A stretch of 44,907 nucleotides of DNA from Pedobacter sp. (GCA_025351765.1 JANXVH010000100.1:1-44907); one strand, 5' to 3'. Positions 33,450-41,886 are shown, numbered from the stretch's first letter. Notes: generated by a model from the sequence alone, not told the origin. Program-made: numbers and translations.

Positions 33450-33659
33450 TTACTTTTTATTTTGTCTCAGGATAAAAACCAGCAACATTGAAGCTACAGA
33501 TAAACCAGATAAGCCGGGAAAGAGAATAAAAATATAGAGAACGCCACAAACCAAAATAAGCGAAAGGATAAACAAAATACCTTTTAGAGGAGATTCCATT
33601 TTAAAGGCAGCTATTATGGCAAATAAAAAAAATGTTGCCGCTAGTATATATAAAAACAT
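33450..33659 (-). CDS. Small membrane protein
   Basis: 69 residues from ATG 33659; a TTG at 33665 would add two residues. Three hydrophobic segments (FLYILAATFFLFAIIAAF, GILFILSLILVCGVLYIFI, LSVASMLLVFIL) leave only short loops, with a basic C-terminus RQNKK. No family recognised. It lies between the convergent ends of eda and the MFS transporter. Confidence 0.6.
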   Translation of the reverse strand: MFLYILAATFFLFAIIAAFKMESPLKGILFILSLILVCGVLYIFILFPGLSGLSVASMLLVFILRQNKK

Positions 33660-33758
33660 ATGCAAAGATGCAGTTTAAATGTTAAGTTAATGTTAAGTAG
33701 AATCTGCCTTCCAAATCCAGTTATTAACGTCATTCCTTTATTTAATACTTACAAGTCT

Positions 33759-35132
33759 TTATAAGTCCGTAATGAGCTTATATTTTGGCACGAGTATTTT
33801 CATAATAACCCAGGCAACAAGATAAGCAAGCGCACAAATAGCAAACATTATGGAGTAGCCAGTTTCGATAGTACCCAGCGCTTTATATTTATCAAATAAT
33901 GCTCCGCCCAACTTAGTAATAAAAACACCTCCAAGACCACCCACCATTCCACCAATACCAACAACCGAACCTATCGCTTTTTTAGGGAACATGTCTGAAA
34001 CAGTAGTAAAAAGGTTCGCAGACCATGCCTGATGTGCCGAAGCGCCGACTCCTATTAGGATAACGGGAATCCAAAAAGTTATATGCCCTAAAGGCTGTGC
34101 GGCAAGTACTACAAGCGGAAAAAATGCAATCATTAACATTGCTTTCATACGTCCGTCATAAGGTGCAAAACCCTTATTAATAAAATACATAGGAAACCAT
34201 CCGCCGCCAATACTTCCAAACATAGTCATGCTGTACAATACCGCAAGCGGGAGCATTATCTTTGTATCAACCATTCCATACTGGTCTTTTAAGTAGGCGG
34301 GCAACCAAAATAAGAAAAACCACCATACTCCATCTGTCATGAACTTTCCCACAACAAAAGCCCATGTCTGTCTGTACCCCAATAATTTAAACCAAGATAC
34401 TTTTGCATTAGCAGACACTGGTTCTTTGATTGCAACAAAACCTGCAATTTCCTCATCGTTAATGTAAGCAAGTTCTTCGGCCGACATCCTTTTCTGCTCT
34501 TCTGGTTTGTCATAGTACTTAAACCAAAATATTAACCACAAAAATCCAATTCCACCAATTAACAAAAAAGCCGTCTCCCAGCCCCAATGTTTAGCTATAA
34601 AAGGTACAGTTAAGGGCGCCAGTATCGCGCCAACGTTCGTGCCCGAATTAAATATGCCAGTTGCAAACGATCGTTCCTTTTTTGGAAAATACTCTGCTGT
34701 CGCCTTTATCGCAGCCGGAAAATTCCCTGCTTCACCAAATCCAAGAACCGCCCTTGAAAACATAAATCCTGCAACAGAAATAGATATTGACGCAATCCCC
34801 GCGAAACCTAGTACCGTGGCAATTCCCTGCCCTATTGGAATAGCAAAGGCATGAACAATTGCACCAACCGACCATATAACCAAAGCCCATGCGTAGCCTT
34901 TTTTGGTTCCTAGCTTATCTACAATACGGCCTGCAAAAATCATAGAGACAGCATAGGTAAATTGAAACACTGAAGCAATATTCGCATAATCGCTATTACT
35001 CCAGCCAAAAACATCCTCAAGATGTGGCTTAAGAAGACTTAATACTTGTCTGTCAAGATAATTTACAGTAGTAGCGAAAAACAGTAATGCACAAATAGTC
35101 CACCTGTATTTGGTAACTTTTTCAACGGTCAT
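33759..35132 (-). CDS. MFS transporter, hexuronate (ExuT-like) group
   Basis: A 457-residue transporter with 12 helices. It starts YRWTICALLFFATTVNYLDRQ, the N-terminus typical of the anion:cation symporter (ACS) family, which includes ExuT and other hexuronate permeases. GRIVDKLGTKKGY fits the MFS loop motif, and GFGEAGNFPAAIKATAEYF in helix 4 is characteristic of ACS sugar-acid carriers. It starts 19 bp after the tagaturonate reductase stop, in the same operon. Uptake of galacturonate or glucuronate is the best reading, based on family and neighbours. Confidence 0.87.
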   Translation of the reverse strand: MTVEKVTKYRWTICALLFFATTVNYLDRQVLSLLKPHLEDVFGWSNSDYANIASVFQFTYAVSMIFAGRIVDKLGTKKGYAWALVIWSVGAIVHAFAIPIGQGIATVLGFAGIASISISVAGFMFSRAVLGFGEAGNFPAAIKATAEYFPKKERSFATGIFNSGTNVGAILAPLTVPFIAKHWGWETAFLLIGGIGFLWLIFWFKYYDKPEEQKRMSAEELAYINDEEIAGFVAIKEPVSANAKVSWFKLLGYRQTWAFVVGKFMTDGVWWFFLFWLPAYLKDQYGMVDTKIMLPLAVLYSMTMFGSIGGGWFPMYFINKGFAPYDGRMKAMLMIAFFPLVVLAAQPLGHITFWIPVILIGVGASAHQAWSANLFTTVSDMFPKKAIGSVVGIGGMVGGLGGVFITKLGGALFDKYKALGTIETGYSIMFAICALAYLVAWVIMKILVPKYKLITDL

Positions 35133-35151
35133 TATATTTGGTTTGTTATTA

Positions 35152-36639
35152 TTATTTTAATCTGCCCAATGCAGCAGCAATTCCTTGTTCATCAATATAG
35201 TGATAATTATACTCAACTTGTGCTATAAATCCAGGAAGTGACGCTAAGTCATAACCCCAGAATTCATTGTCATGTAGTACGTTTCCAGGAAATTCAGCCT
35301 CCCCCACTTTACCAAAAAAGTAATTAGCCTGATCATCTGTAATTGCATATTCTTGGCCTTCAAAAAGCCCAAAATAAGTTTCTCCCTCTTTCTTATTCAC
35401 CTTCATAAAAGTTAAATAGGCAGAAAAACCAAACGCAATTCGTTCCGGAACGTTATTGAATACTTTAAAATATTGGATCAGTACAGGCAAAATCCTAATC
35501 TTTAGTTTCATACTGTATTGAAAAGTGATATTTATCCACTGATGCTGGATGTATGGATTTGCAAATCTATCCAATACCGCTCTTGAGAATGCCTGCGCAT
35601 CGGCTAATGCTACTTCATAAGGGATCGCGGGAATAATCTCATCTTGCATCACAGCATCAATATATTGATGTAACAATAGATTTCCCATCCCTTCCGCAAC
35701 TGTATCAATGCCTGAAAGACAGGCTACTCCGCAAGCTAATGTATGGGTACCGTTTAATAAACGCACTTTAAGCTCGCGGTAAATTTCAATATCAGCCTTT
35801 ATAATTACCCCATTATCTGCCTCTTCCAAGTTAATAATCTTCGCGGCACGTTCATCCCCTTCAATAGCCCATAACCGGTATGGTTCAGCCATGATTAACA
35901 ACTCATCATCATACCCTAAATCTGTTGAAAGTTGGGTTAATAAATGCTGCTCCGGTTTACCAGGAATAATCCGGTCAACTAATGAATCACAAAAGATCAC
36001 ATAGTCTGATAGCCATTGGGAGAATTCACGCTCCAAATCGTTATAAACAACTAGTTCCTCTACAATAGATTTTAATTTCTTACCATTATTAGGAATAAGT
36101 TCTGTAGCAATTACCACAATTGCTGCATTATCACTTTTCAACGCCTGATATCTGCTGTACAACACTGCAAGCAACTTGGCAGGATAAGAAACTGGCGGAT
36201 TAGCATGTATTGATTCATTAAGCAGAACAATACCTACCTCGGTGGTATTAGATATGATAATTTGAAGAGAAGGAAGCTTTGACAAGGCCAGCACTTCGCT
36301 CCAGTGTTCACTGGCAGATAATACCCGGCTTATAGCAGAATTAATGATATTTTCTTTAACGTCTTTACCATCTATCAATCCCCTAACACAAATGGTGTAC
36401 AGTCCATCTTGTTGTTCAAAATCAGACACATCGCCTTTATTTGTAGATTTAACTACCACAACGCGTCCGTTAAATATTCCCTTTTTATTGGCTTTATCTA
36501 TAAAATAATCTGGAAGACCTCGCAGGAGTACACCCGTACCAAATTGCAATACCTTTTCATGAAGATCAAAATTGGTTTGATCTGGAAATTCTATATCGGC
36601 ATGTGCAAAGTCGCCAAGTGTTTGCTTTGTTAGGATCAT
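35152..36639 (-). CDS. uxaB: Tagaturonate reductase (altronate oxidoreductase)
   Basis: A 495-residue NAD-dependent reductase of the mannitol/long-chain dehydrogenase family. It converts tagaturonate to altronate in galacturonate breakdown. The nucleotide-binding start VLQFGTGVLLRGLPDYFID (about 32-50), ISNTTEVGI (about 130), and the C-terminal-domain residues in KVRLLNGTHTLACGVACL (Lys-x(n)-Asn-x-x-His, catalytic set of this family) are present. LNGTHT is the diagnostic catalytic segment. It heads an operon with the ExuT-like gene. Altronate dehydratase and uronate isomerase are not in the window. Confidence 0.9.
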   Translation of the reverse strand: MILTKQTLGDFAHADIEFPDQTNFDLHEKVLQFGTGVLLRGLPDYFIDKANKKGIFNGRVVVVKSTNKGDVSDFEQQDGLYTICVRGLIDGKDVKENIINSAISRVLSASEHWSEVLALSKLPSLQIIISNTTEVGIVLLNESIHANPPVSYPAKLLAVLYSRYQALKSDNAAIVVIATELIPNNGKKLKSIVEELVVYNDLEREFSQWLSDYVIFCDSLVDRIIPGKPEQHLLTQLSTDLGYDDELLIMAEPYRLWAIEGDERAAKIINLEEADNGVIIKADIEIYRELKVRLLNGTHTLACGVACLSGIDTVAEGMGNLLLHQYIDAVMQDEIIPAIPYEVALADAQAFSRAVLDRFANPYIQHQWINITFQYSMKLKIRILPVLIQYFKVFNNVPERIAFGFSAYLTFMKVNKKEGETYFGLFEGQEYAITDDQANYFFGKVGEAEFPGNVLHDNEFWGYDLASLPGFIAQVEYNYHYIDEQGIAAALGRLK

Positions 36640-36737
36640 ATAATAAGTTCATACAGTGCTTAAACAAGTCTACATAAATAAAAATATAGATTGAATGCAT
36701 TAACATAATTTTATTTACGCAATCGTTATCGTGTAGA

Positions 36738-37610
36738 TTAACCGAACAAGTCGCTGCTTAGGTACCTGTCACCACGATCGCAGGCGATAAAAACGATTAG
36801 ACCGGATTCCAGTTCTTCAGCCAATTTTACAGCACAGGTAAGTGCGCCACCGGTACTCATTCCGGCAAATATCCCTTCTTTTTTTGCCAGTTTCCTGGTC
36901 ATGGCAGTTGCATCCTGTTGCGAAACGTCCATTATCCTATCTACGCGACTCGCATCAAATATCTTTGGCAGATAAGCTGTTGGCCACCTCCTGATTCCCG
37001 GAATAGATGATTCTTCAGTTGGCTGGCAACCTACAATTTGCACCTCTTTGTTTTGCTCTTTTAAATACATAGAGTTACCCATAATACTTCCCGTTGTTCC
37101 CATTGCACTTACAAAATGGGTAATCTTACCTTCAGTATCCCTCCATATTTCAGGACCCGTTGTCTTATAGTGAGCAAGGTAATTGTCAGGATTTGCGAAT
37201 TGATTCAATAAATAATAACCATCCGTCGATCCCTTCTCTTCCGAATAATCTCTACAAATCTCAATATTATCCAATAAAGTTACCTTTGCACCATAGGCTT
37301 CCATAGTAAGGGTTCGCTCCCTTGTAGAATTTGAGGGCATTACCAATTCGATCTCCAGGTCATACATGCTGGCAATCATTGCAAGCGCAATACCTGTATT
37401 ACCACTTGTGGCCTCAATCAATTTAGTCCCCTCTTTAATATCACCTCGTTCAATGGCACTTTTAATCATATTTAAAGCAGCCCTGTCTTTCACACTTCCG
37501 CCAGGATTATTACCCTCTAACTTTGCATAAATTTTAACAGCCGGATTATTATGCATTCGCTGGATCTCAACTAGCGGTGTGTTGCCTACAAAATCAATAA
37601 TACTACCCAT
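36738..37610 (-). CDS. cysM: Cysteine synthase B
   Basis: A 290-residue PLP enzyme that makes cysteine from O-acetylserine and sulfide (or thiosulfate). Lys41 in GNNPGGSVKDRAA binds PLP. EATSGNTGIALAMIA is the substrate-loop motif, AMGTTGSIMG binds phosphate, and SSIPGIRRWPTAYLP marks the CysM subgroup rather than CysK. FACDRGDRYLSSDLF-like end (IACDRGDRYLSSDLF) is also typical of CysM. It starts 2 bp after the serine acetyltransferase gene, so both steps are made together. Confidence 0.94.
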   Translation of the reverse strand: MGSIIDFVGNTPLVEIQRMHNNPAVKIYAKLEGNNPGGSVKDRAALNMIKSAIERGDIKEGTKLIEATSGNTGIALAMIASMYDLEIELVMPSNSTRERTLTMEAYGAKVTLLDNIEICRDYSEEKGSTDGYYLLNQFANPDNYLAHYKTTGPEIWRDTEGKITHFVSAMGTTGSIMGNSMYLKEQNKEVQIVGCQPTEESSIPGIRRWPTAYLPKIFDASRVDRIMDVSQQDATAMTRKLAKKEGIFAGMSTGGALTCAVKLAEELESGLIVFIACDRGDRYLSSDLFG

Positions 37611-37612
37611 AA

Positions 37613-38425
37613 TTAAATTGTATTTTTTGTTTCTACTACTTTAACAGTAGATTGATGATATACCGTTGAGTTGGCAGGAACGCTTTTAGTTAACCAAACA
37701 TTGCCACCAATAACACAAGAAGCGCCAATAACAGTATTCCCACCCAGTATAGTGGCACCTGAATAAATGATCACGTGATCTTCAATAGTTGGATGTCTTT
37801 TGGTATTTGCTTTATTTTTATCTACACTTAAAGCGCCCAATGTAACACCCTGATAGAGTTTTACATGATTTCCGATAACAGCCGTCTCACCTATTACAAT
37901 ACCAGTACCGTGATCTATAAACAAATGTTCGCCAATTTTAGCTCCTGGATGTATATCTATCCCAGTCACTGAATGGGCATACTCGGTAAGTATCCTAGGT
38001 ATTATAGGAATATCTGCATTCAACAGGGCATGAGCAATGCGATACAAGGCAATTGCAAGAAACCCCGGATAGCTCCGTATCACCTCGAATTCGCTCTTTG
38101 CAGCTGGGTCACCAGTTATTATTGCATTGATATCTGAATTCATCTTTCTATAAAGTTCCGGCAAGCCGCTAAAGAAAGTTGCAGCAATCGCTTTATTGTC
38201 GCAATCTTCGCATACTTTGGTCGTGTTCAATATTCGTATCAATTCATTTTCCTGCTTTTGAAACAAACGTTTAATTTCATTTACAGAATAATCAGGTGTG
38301 GTTAAGCGTTCTGGATATAGTAAATTGAGCAGGTTCATTACCCATTCTGATATTTCCTGATTAGAAGGCACTGCTTCTATCAGATTCTGTTTATGGTGTA
38401 AATGTTGGTAAAAGTCCTCGTTCAT
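37613..38425 (-). CDS. cysE: Serine O-acetyltransferase
   Basis: A 270-residue enzyme that forms O-acetylserine. The N-terminal half is helical (about 1-160). The C-terminal half is a left-handed beta helix of hexapeptide repeats (GIDIHPGAKIGEHLFIDHGTG, GNHVKLYQGVTLGAL, HPTIEDHVIIYSGATILGG). Catalytic His and Asp are in IDHGTG and IHPGAKIG. It is longer at the N-terminus than EpsC forms and similar to CysE. It lies 2 bp ahead of cysM and 41 bp after the DUF3037 gene. Confidence 0.93.
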   Translation of the reverse strand: MNEDFYQHLHHKQNLIEAVPSNQEISEWVMNLLNLLYPERLTTPDYSVNEIKRLFQKQENELIRILNTTKVCEDCDNKAIAATFFSGLPELYRKMNSDINAIITGDPAAKSEFEVIRSYPGFLAIALYRIAHALLNADIPIIPRILTEYAHSVTGIDIHPGAKIGEHLFIDHGTGIVIGETAVIGNHVKLYQGVTLGALSVDKNKANTKRHPTIEDHVIIYSGATILGGNTVIGASCVIGGNVWLTKSVPANSTVYHQSTVKVVETKNTI

Positions 38426-38466
38426 TTGTTGTTCTTGTTAAAAGAATTAGTTTTATTTGCCGGTTG

Positions 38467-38868
38467 CTATGGGAGCAAAACCAGCTGCTTATAAAGCTTG
38501 TCTAGTGTCTCATCGGGATTCAAACAAAATCCAGGATGCACCTTTGATGTTTGTATGGTTGTACTTCTCGTAGCTGTAAGCCACCTAAACCGCGATGCTG
38601 CATCAAGTAATGCAATAGGCCCGCCACTTGAATTGCCATTGCAGATGAAATCAATAGCTTCAAGGTGGGGCGCTAATTCCAATTTGTTGTACAAACTGTT
38701 AAAAGAAAAAAGCCTCTTATAATCCAGTTCATAAACTACCTTTAAATACTTGTACTTGGAACAGTAAATGATCACCCCAATATTTACAAATTCATCACGT
38801 TCTACCTGCGGCACCCAGCGGATTACCGCATACTCATATAATTGTTGCTCTTGCATTATTGGCTTCAT
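38467..38868 (-). CDS. DUF3037 family protein
   Basis: A 133-residue protein. YEYAVIRWVPQVERDEFVNIGVII (residues 11-34, here in two parts: YEYAVIRWVPQ and ERDEFVNIGVII) is the hallmark of DUF3037. The ATG at 38856 (MQEQQLYEYAV) is an alternative start. It overlaps the 3' end of the HipA-like gene by 35 bp in a different frame, so the two are tightly coupled. Such pairs recur in genomes, which suggests that DUF3037 works with the kinase, but the activity is unknown. Confidence 0.85.
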   Translation of the reverse strand: MKPIMQEQQLYEYAVIRWVPQVERDEFVNIGVIIYCSKYKYLKVVYELDYKRLFSFNSLYNKLELAPHLEAIDFICNGNSSGGPIALLDAASRFRWLTATRSTTIQTSKVHPGFCLNPDETLDKLYKQLVLLP

Positions 38869-39628
38869 TTATAAAAGTGTGAGAATTGTCTGTACGCAAC
38901 AACAGAAAACGGGCATAAATTGCACGCATCTCCTCAGCTGTTTCTACTGTAGATTCATTTATTAGAAATTCATCAGGTATCAATGCAACAATTGAATTGA
39001 TCACTTCTTCATTAAGTAATGATTTAAACGCCTGATCGACCTCTTCCAGTAACGTCGCCTGAGGTAACAATACGTGATCTTTAATCAGTGTAAATGGTTT
39101 AATGGCCTGTTCTTCCCAGTTACCCAAATTGTGATGGAAATACAAGCATGCGCCATGGTCAATCAACCAAAGCTCTTTATGCCACATCAGCATATTGGTA
39201 TTACGTGGTGTGCGGTCCATATTGGTTAGCAAACAGTCTAGCCATACAATTTGAGATGCCAATTTTGGATCTACATTTACTACTGCCGGATCGTAGGTAA
39301 TAGAGCCTGATAAATAATGAAGTCCTAAATTAAGACCAACACTTGCTTTTAATAAATCCTGGATCTCTTCATCAGGCTCTGTTCTACCAAAAGCCTCATC
39401 TAGGTTAACATATACTATTTCGGGTACGCTGAATCCCAAAAACCTGGCCAGTTCTCCTCCTATTATTTCTGCAATCAACGCTTTAGAACCCTGCCCAGCT
39501 CCTCTAAATTTCACTACGTATAGAAATTCATCGTCAGCCTCAGCAATAGCGGGCATGGATCCTCCCTCCCTTAATGGGGATACATAGCGAGTAACGTTGA
39601 CCGACCTTAAAATAGAAGGATTTCTCAT
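38834..39628 (-). CDS. HipA-like protein kinase (HipA_2 family)
   Basis: A 264-residue protein with kinase motifs in order: LYVVKFRGAGQGSKALIAE (about 36-54; Lys40 would bind ATP), NMDRTPRNTNML (136-147; catalytic Asp138 and Asn143) and WLIDHGACLYF (154-164; Asp157 as metal ligand). The family resembles the HipA kinase domain but lacks the N-subdomain 1 of HipA and has no HipB-type DNA-binding partner. Instead the next gene is DUF3037, overlapping by 35 bp. The substrate is unknown. It may be the top gene of a transcript that continues into cysE-cysM (41 bp gap). Confidence 0.85.
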   Translation of the reverse strand: MRNPSILRSVNVTRYVSPLREGGSMPAIAEADDEFLYVVKFRGAGQGSKALIAEIIGGELARFLGFSVPEIVYVNLDEAFGRTEPDEEIQDLLKASVGLNLGLHYLSGSITYDPAVVNVDPKLASQIVWLDCLLTNMDRTPRNTNMLMWHKELWLIDHGACLYFHHNLGNWEEQAIKPFTLIKDHVLLPQATLLEEVDQAFKSLLNEEVINSIVALIPDEFLINESTVETAEEMRAIYARFLLLRTDNSHTFINEANNARATII

Positions 39629-39757
39629 TGTGACGGGAAATTTAGGCCAAATTTTTTAAAAAGAAGTAATGTTTAAAAAATATGACAGCCAGTTAATCGA
39701 AACAAAACATCCGTCCGTTCCCGATTCTAACAGTCACTTATATCTTTAAACTCTTAC

Positions 39758-40282
39758 CTAAAATAGTGTTAAATAAGTTTGTTCTACCTGTGTAAAACAA
39801 ATCTTTAACCATTCGGTATAAAATTCTGGATGTTCAAACATTTCATTAGAAAGGTTTCCCATAGACATGTATCTATAGCTAGCTACTTCATCCTTATTAA
39901 TTATGGGCAGGTCATCGCAAACACCAAAAAAAACATGATCCAATTCATGTTCAGCTATACCATCGTTTAATGCAGCTTTGTAAGTAAAATTAAAGCTATA
40001 TTTCAACTCACAAGTCATTCCCATTTCTTCTTTAAGTCTTCGTTTGGCGGCAGATAATGTTTCCTCACCCAGCCGCGGGTGACTGCAACAGGTATTTGTC
40101 CACTTCCCGCCAGAATGGTATTTATCAAGTGCACGCTGTTGTAATAAGAGTTCTCCTTTTCTATTAAAGATAAATACAGAAAACGCCCGGTGAAGTTTAC
40201 CCATAACATGCGCCTCCATTTTGTCCATCGTTCCTAGAATATTATCTTCTTCATCAACAAGTATTACGCTTTCAATCATCAT
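39758..40282 (-). CDS. idi: Isopentenyl-diphosphate delta-isomerase, type 1
   Basis: A 174-residue Nudix-fold enzyme that interconverts IPP and DMAPP for isoprenoid synthesis. HRAFSVFIFNRKGELLLQQR leads into the active-site Cys66 in WTNTCCSHPR. LKEEMGM is the Nudix helix remnant and Glu111/Glu113 in AEHELDHVF supply the second catalytic acid and metal ligand. Length equals Escherichia coli Idi (182). Monocistronic. Confidence 0.94.
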   Translation of the reverse strand: MMIESVILVDEEDNILGTMDKMEAHVMGKLHRAFSVFIFNRKGELLLQQRALDKYHSGGKWTNTCCSHPRLGEETLSAAKRRLKEEMGMTCELKYSFNFTYKAALNDGIAEHELDHVFFGVCDDLPIINKDEVASYRYMSMGNLSNEMFEHPEFYTEWLKICFTQVEQTYLTLF

Positions 40283-40332
40283 TTAATCTTTTAAATTCTA
40301 ATCCTTCATATTGCCGAAACGATCAAATAGGA

Positions 40333-40482
40333 TTAGTATAAATCTTTATTATCAGTCATAAATACCCTAGTGCTTTCTGTGTATTCACCTCCAACCGGCT
40401 CACAGATGTCCATGTGCAAATGCTGCAAAACTGCAAATAGCAAACTAAAAAAAAGCGAAGATTTTCTGAAGAGTTGTTTCAT
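40333..40482 (-). CDS. Possible small secreted protein (49 aa)
   Basis: A frame of 49 codons begins ATG at 40482. It has a basic start, a hydrophobic stretch (SSLFFSLLFAVLQHL) like a signal peptide, and an acidic, polar end (DICEPVGGEYTEST) to the stop at 40333. It is the only coding candidate in the 362-bp gap between idi and azurin. Too short to compare with families; it may be chance. Confidence 0.35.
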   Translation of the reverse strand: MKQLFRKSSLFFSLLFAVLQHLHMDICEPVGGEYTESTRVFMTDNKDLY

Positions 40483-40590
40483 GCAATTTATTTAATTGGT
40501 TTGCTTGCCCTAAACATAAGCCTCGTTCATACGCTGCTTGCCTTAACTATTTTTATTTAAAGGTATACATCATTTGCAAAAGAAATATCA

Positions 40591-40621
40591 AAAACAAAAA
40601 CAGCCTTCTTATAGAAGGCTG
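40591..40621 (-). terminator. Rho-independent terminator of azurin gene
   Basis: CAGCCTTCT (40601-40609) pairs perfectly with AGAAGGCTG (40613-40621) around a 3-base loop. On the minus strand TTTTTGTTTT follows. It is 24 bp after the azurin stop. Confidence 0.88.
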
Positions 40622-40644
40622 CTTAATAAAATAGCTTTTGAAGA

Positions 40645-41172
40645 TTACTCCACAATTAAAACACCCTTCATCATTGTATAATGACCAGGGAAAGAACAGA
40701 TATAAGTGTAAGTTCCTTTTTCAGCAATAGTGAAGGTTATAGTATCTTCTTCTCCACCACCCACTAACTTTGTATGGGCAATAATTGAAACTTCTTCTGA
40801 TTTAGGAATATATTGTGTGTCCTTTGCTTGAAGCGCTTTAGCAGCGAATGCAGCAACATCAGTACCTGGTTTTAAAATCACAACATTGTGTCCCATTGCT
40901 GTAATAGGAAATTTACCTGTATGCTTTAAAGTGAGTTTAATTGGTTGTCCGGCAACGGCCTTAAGCTCTGTTAGATTATATTTCATCTGATCGTTCGCTT
41001 CCAGGTTAAGTACAGTTTCTTTTGCAGGCTCTGAAACTACAACTGAAGAATCAACAGCTTTTACAGAAGTTGAATCCGTTGTAGTTGCATCTGTTTTTTT
41101 CTCACTGTTACAAGCAGTAATTGTAACGGCTGACAATAGCAAAAAGGAAAGAAATTTAATTGATGTTTTCAT
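40645..41172 (-). CDS. Azurin-family blue copper lipoprotein
   Basis: A small electron carrier. ATG 41172 is chosen because it gives MKTSIKFLSFLLLSAVTITAC, a lipoprotein signal with lipidated Cys21; the longer frame to 41208 would run through the operator palindrome. A Ser/Thr/Lys-rich linker (22-50) precedes the cupredoxin domain. The copper ligands fit azurin exactly: His95 in MGHN, Cys159, His164 and Met168 in CSFPGHYTMMKG, with C-x4-H and C-x8-M spacing as in azurin Cys112/His117/Met121. Lipid anchoring to the periplasmic face of a membrane is likely. It forms a stand-alone transcript between promoter 41222-41255 and terminator 40591-40621. Confidence 0.92.
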   Translation of the reverse strand: MKTSIKFLSFLLLSAVTITACNSEKKTDATTTDSTSVKAVDSSVVVSEPAKETVLNLEANDQMKYNLTELKAVAGQPIKLTLKHTGKFPITAMGHNVVILKPGTDVAAFAAKALQAKDTQYIPKSEEVSIIAHTKLVGGGEEDTITFTIAEKGTYTYICSFPGHYTMMKGVLIVE

Positions 41173-41190
41173 ATGTTTTTTTTTTAAAAT

Positions 41191-41222
41191 GTTCCCTATC
41201 AATTTCACAATTGATAGGGAAC
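41191..41222. promoter_or_regulatory. Perfect 14-bp inverted repeat at azurin transcription start
   Basis: GTTCCCTATCAATT (41191-41204) and AATTGATAGGGAAC (41209-41222) form an exact inverted repeat around TCAC. It starts one base from the TACATTTG -7 element, so it covers the expected +1. No T tract follows on either strand, which argues against a terminator and for an operator or a 5'-leader hairpin. Confidence 0.6.
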
Positions 41223-41255
41223 AAATGTAAACAAATTTAAATTCAAGACGGCAAA
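41222..41255 (-). promoter_or_regulatory. Azurin promoter (TTTG and TACATTTG)
   Basis: On the minus strand TTTG (41255-41252) and TACATTTG (41229-41222) are 22 bases apart, close to the Bacteroidetes -33/-7 layout. A second match, TAAATTTG at 41239-41232, lacks a well-placed -33. The -33 box lies inside the end of the CoiA-like gene. Confidence 0.55.
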
Positions 41256-41857
41256 AACTGGTCTATAAATGACTTTCTGGATATCATGTGCAGATAGGGA
41301 TAATCTTCTGAAAGCTGTCTTCGTAGCTTTATTTGATAAATAAAATGTCCGCCCAAATCCACAAATATAGGTGCCTTAGATTTCAACCAAACTCTATGTG
41401 GTCTTTTCCAGCAAAATGAATAGTAAGAACTAGAAAGTACCAAATTCCTAATCTCTGGATGATGAAAATTCAACACCTTAGGTTTAGATAATCCTTGCAT
41501 TATCTCAATTTTTCTAACCATAGACAGATGATCTGTATGCCTAAACTCGTAAGCTGCTAATTTCGGGTCATCTATATCCGGAAGGTGTTTAAGGATACGA
41601 AAACCACCAAATTTTTTACCGTTAAGCACCCAAATTAGATTGGGATAAAACGCTTCCCTACTCAGCAGTTCTTCTGCTGTAATTGGTGAATTTTGAAACT
41701 CAATCGTTGTGCCGCAATACGTGTAAACATCAGCCCGATGCAATTCTCCCGTTAATGTATCCGTAGTACATACTTCCCTATATTCCTTAGGAAATGCCAT
41801 CTTCCAATCACGGTGCCATGGTGTTTCCCCGATAAAACCCCCATTAACGAATTCCAT
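41243..41857 (-). CDS. CoiA-like nuclease domain protein
   Basis: A 204-residue protein with motifs of the competence CoiA-like family, a PD-(D/E)xK nuclease group. Seen are ETPWHRDWKMAFP (Glu11, His15, Lys19), HRADV (Asp43), IEFQNS (Glu53, Gln55) and EELLSREAFYPNLIWVLNG. The usual N-terminal cysteine-rich part of longer CoiA-like proteins is absent: the catalytic motif begins at residue 11. It may be a short natural form or a 5' truncation. Role in DNA uptake, repair or defence cannot be told. A -7 element lies 30 bp upstream. Confidence 0.75.
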   Translation of the reverse strand: MEFVNGGFIGETPWHRDWKMAFPKEYREVCTTDTLTGELHRADVYTYCGTTIEFQNSPITAEELLSREAFYPNLIWVLNGKKFGGFRILKHLPDIDDPKLAAYEFRHTDHLSMVRKIEIMQGLSKPKVLNFHHPEIRNLVLSSSYYSFCWKRPHRVWLKSKAPIFVDLGGHFIYQIKLRRQLSEDYPYLHMISRKSFIDQFLPS

Positions 41858-41886
41858 TTTAGGTAAACTTATTTATAAATCTATTA

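Noticed and set aside
38834..39628. Classical HipBA toxin-antitoxin
   Set aside because: No HipB-type DNA-binding gene is adjacent and the protein is much shorter than HipA (about 440 residues).
40645..41208. Longer azurin start at 41208
   Set aside because: It would place a charged 12-residue extension before a good lipoprotein signal and be read through the operator repeat.
41191..41222. Azurin palindrome as terminator of the CoiA-like gene or as an FNR box
   Set aside because: No T tract follows on the minus strand, and the TTGAT/ATCAA halves face outward, opposite to an FNR site.
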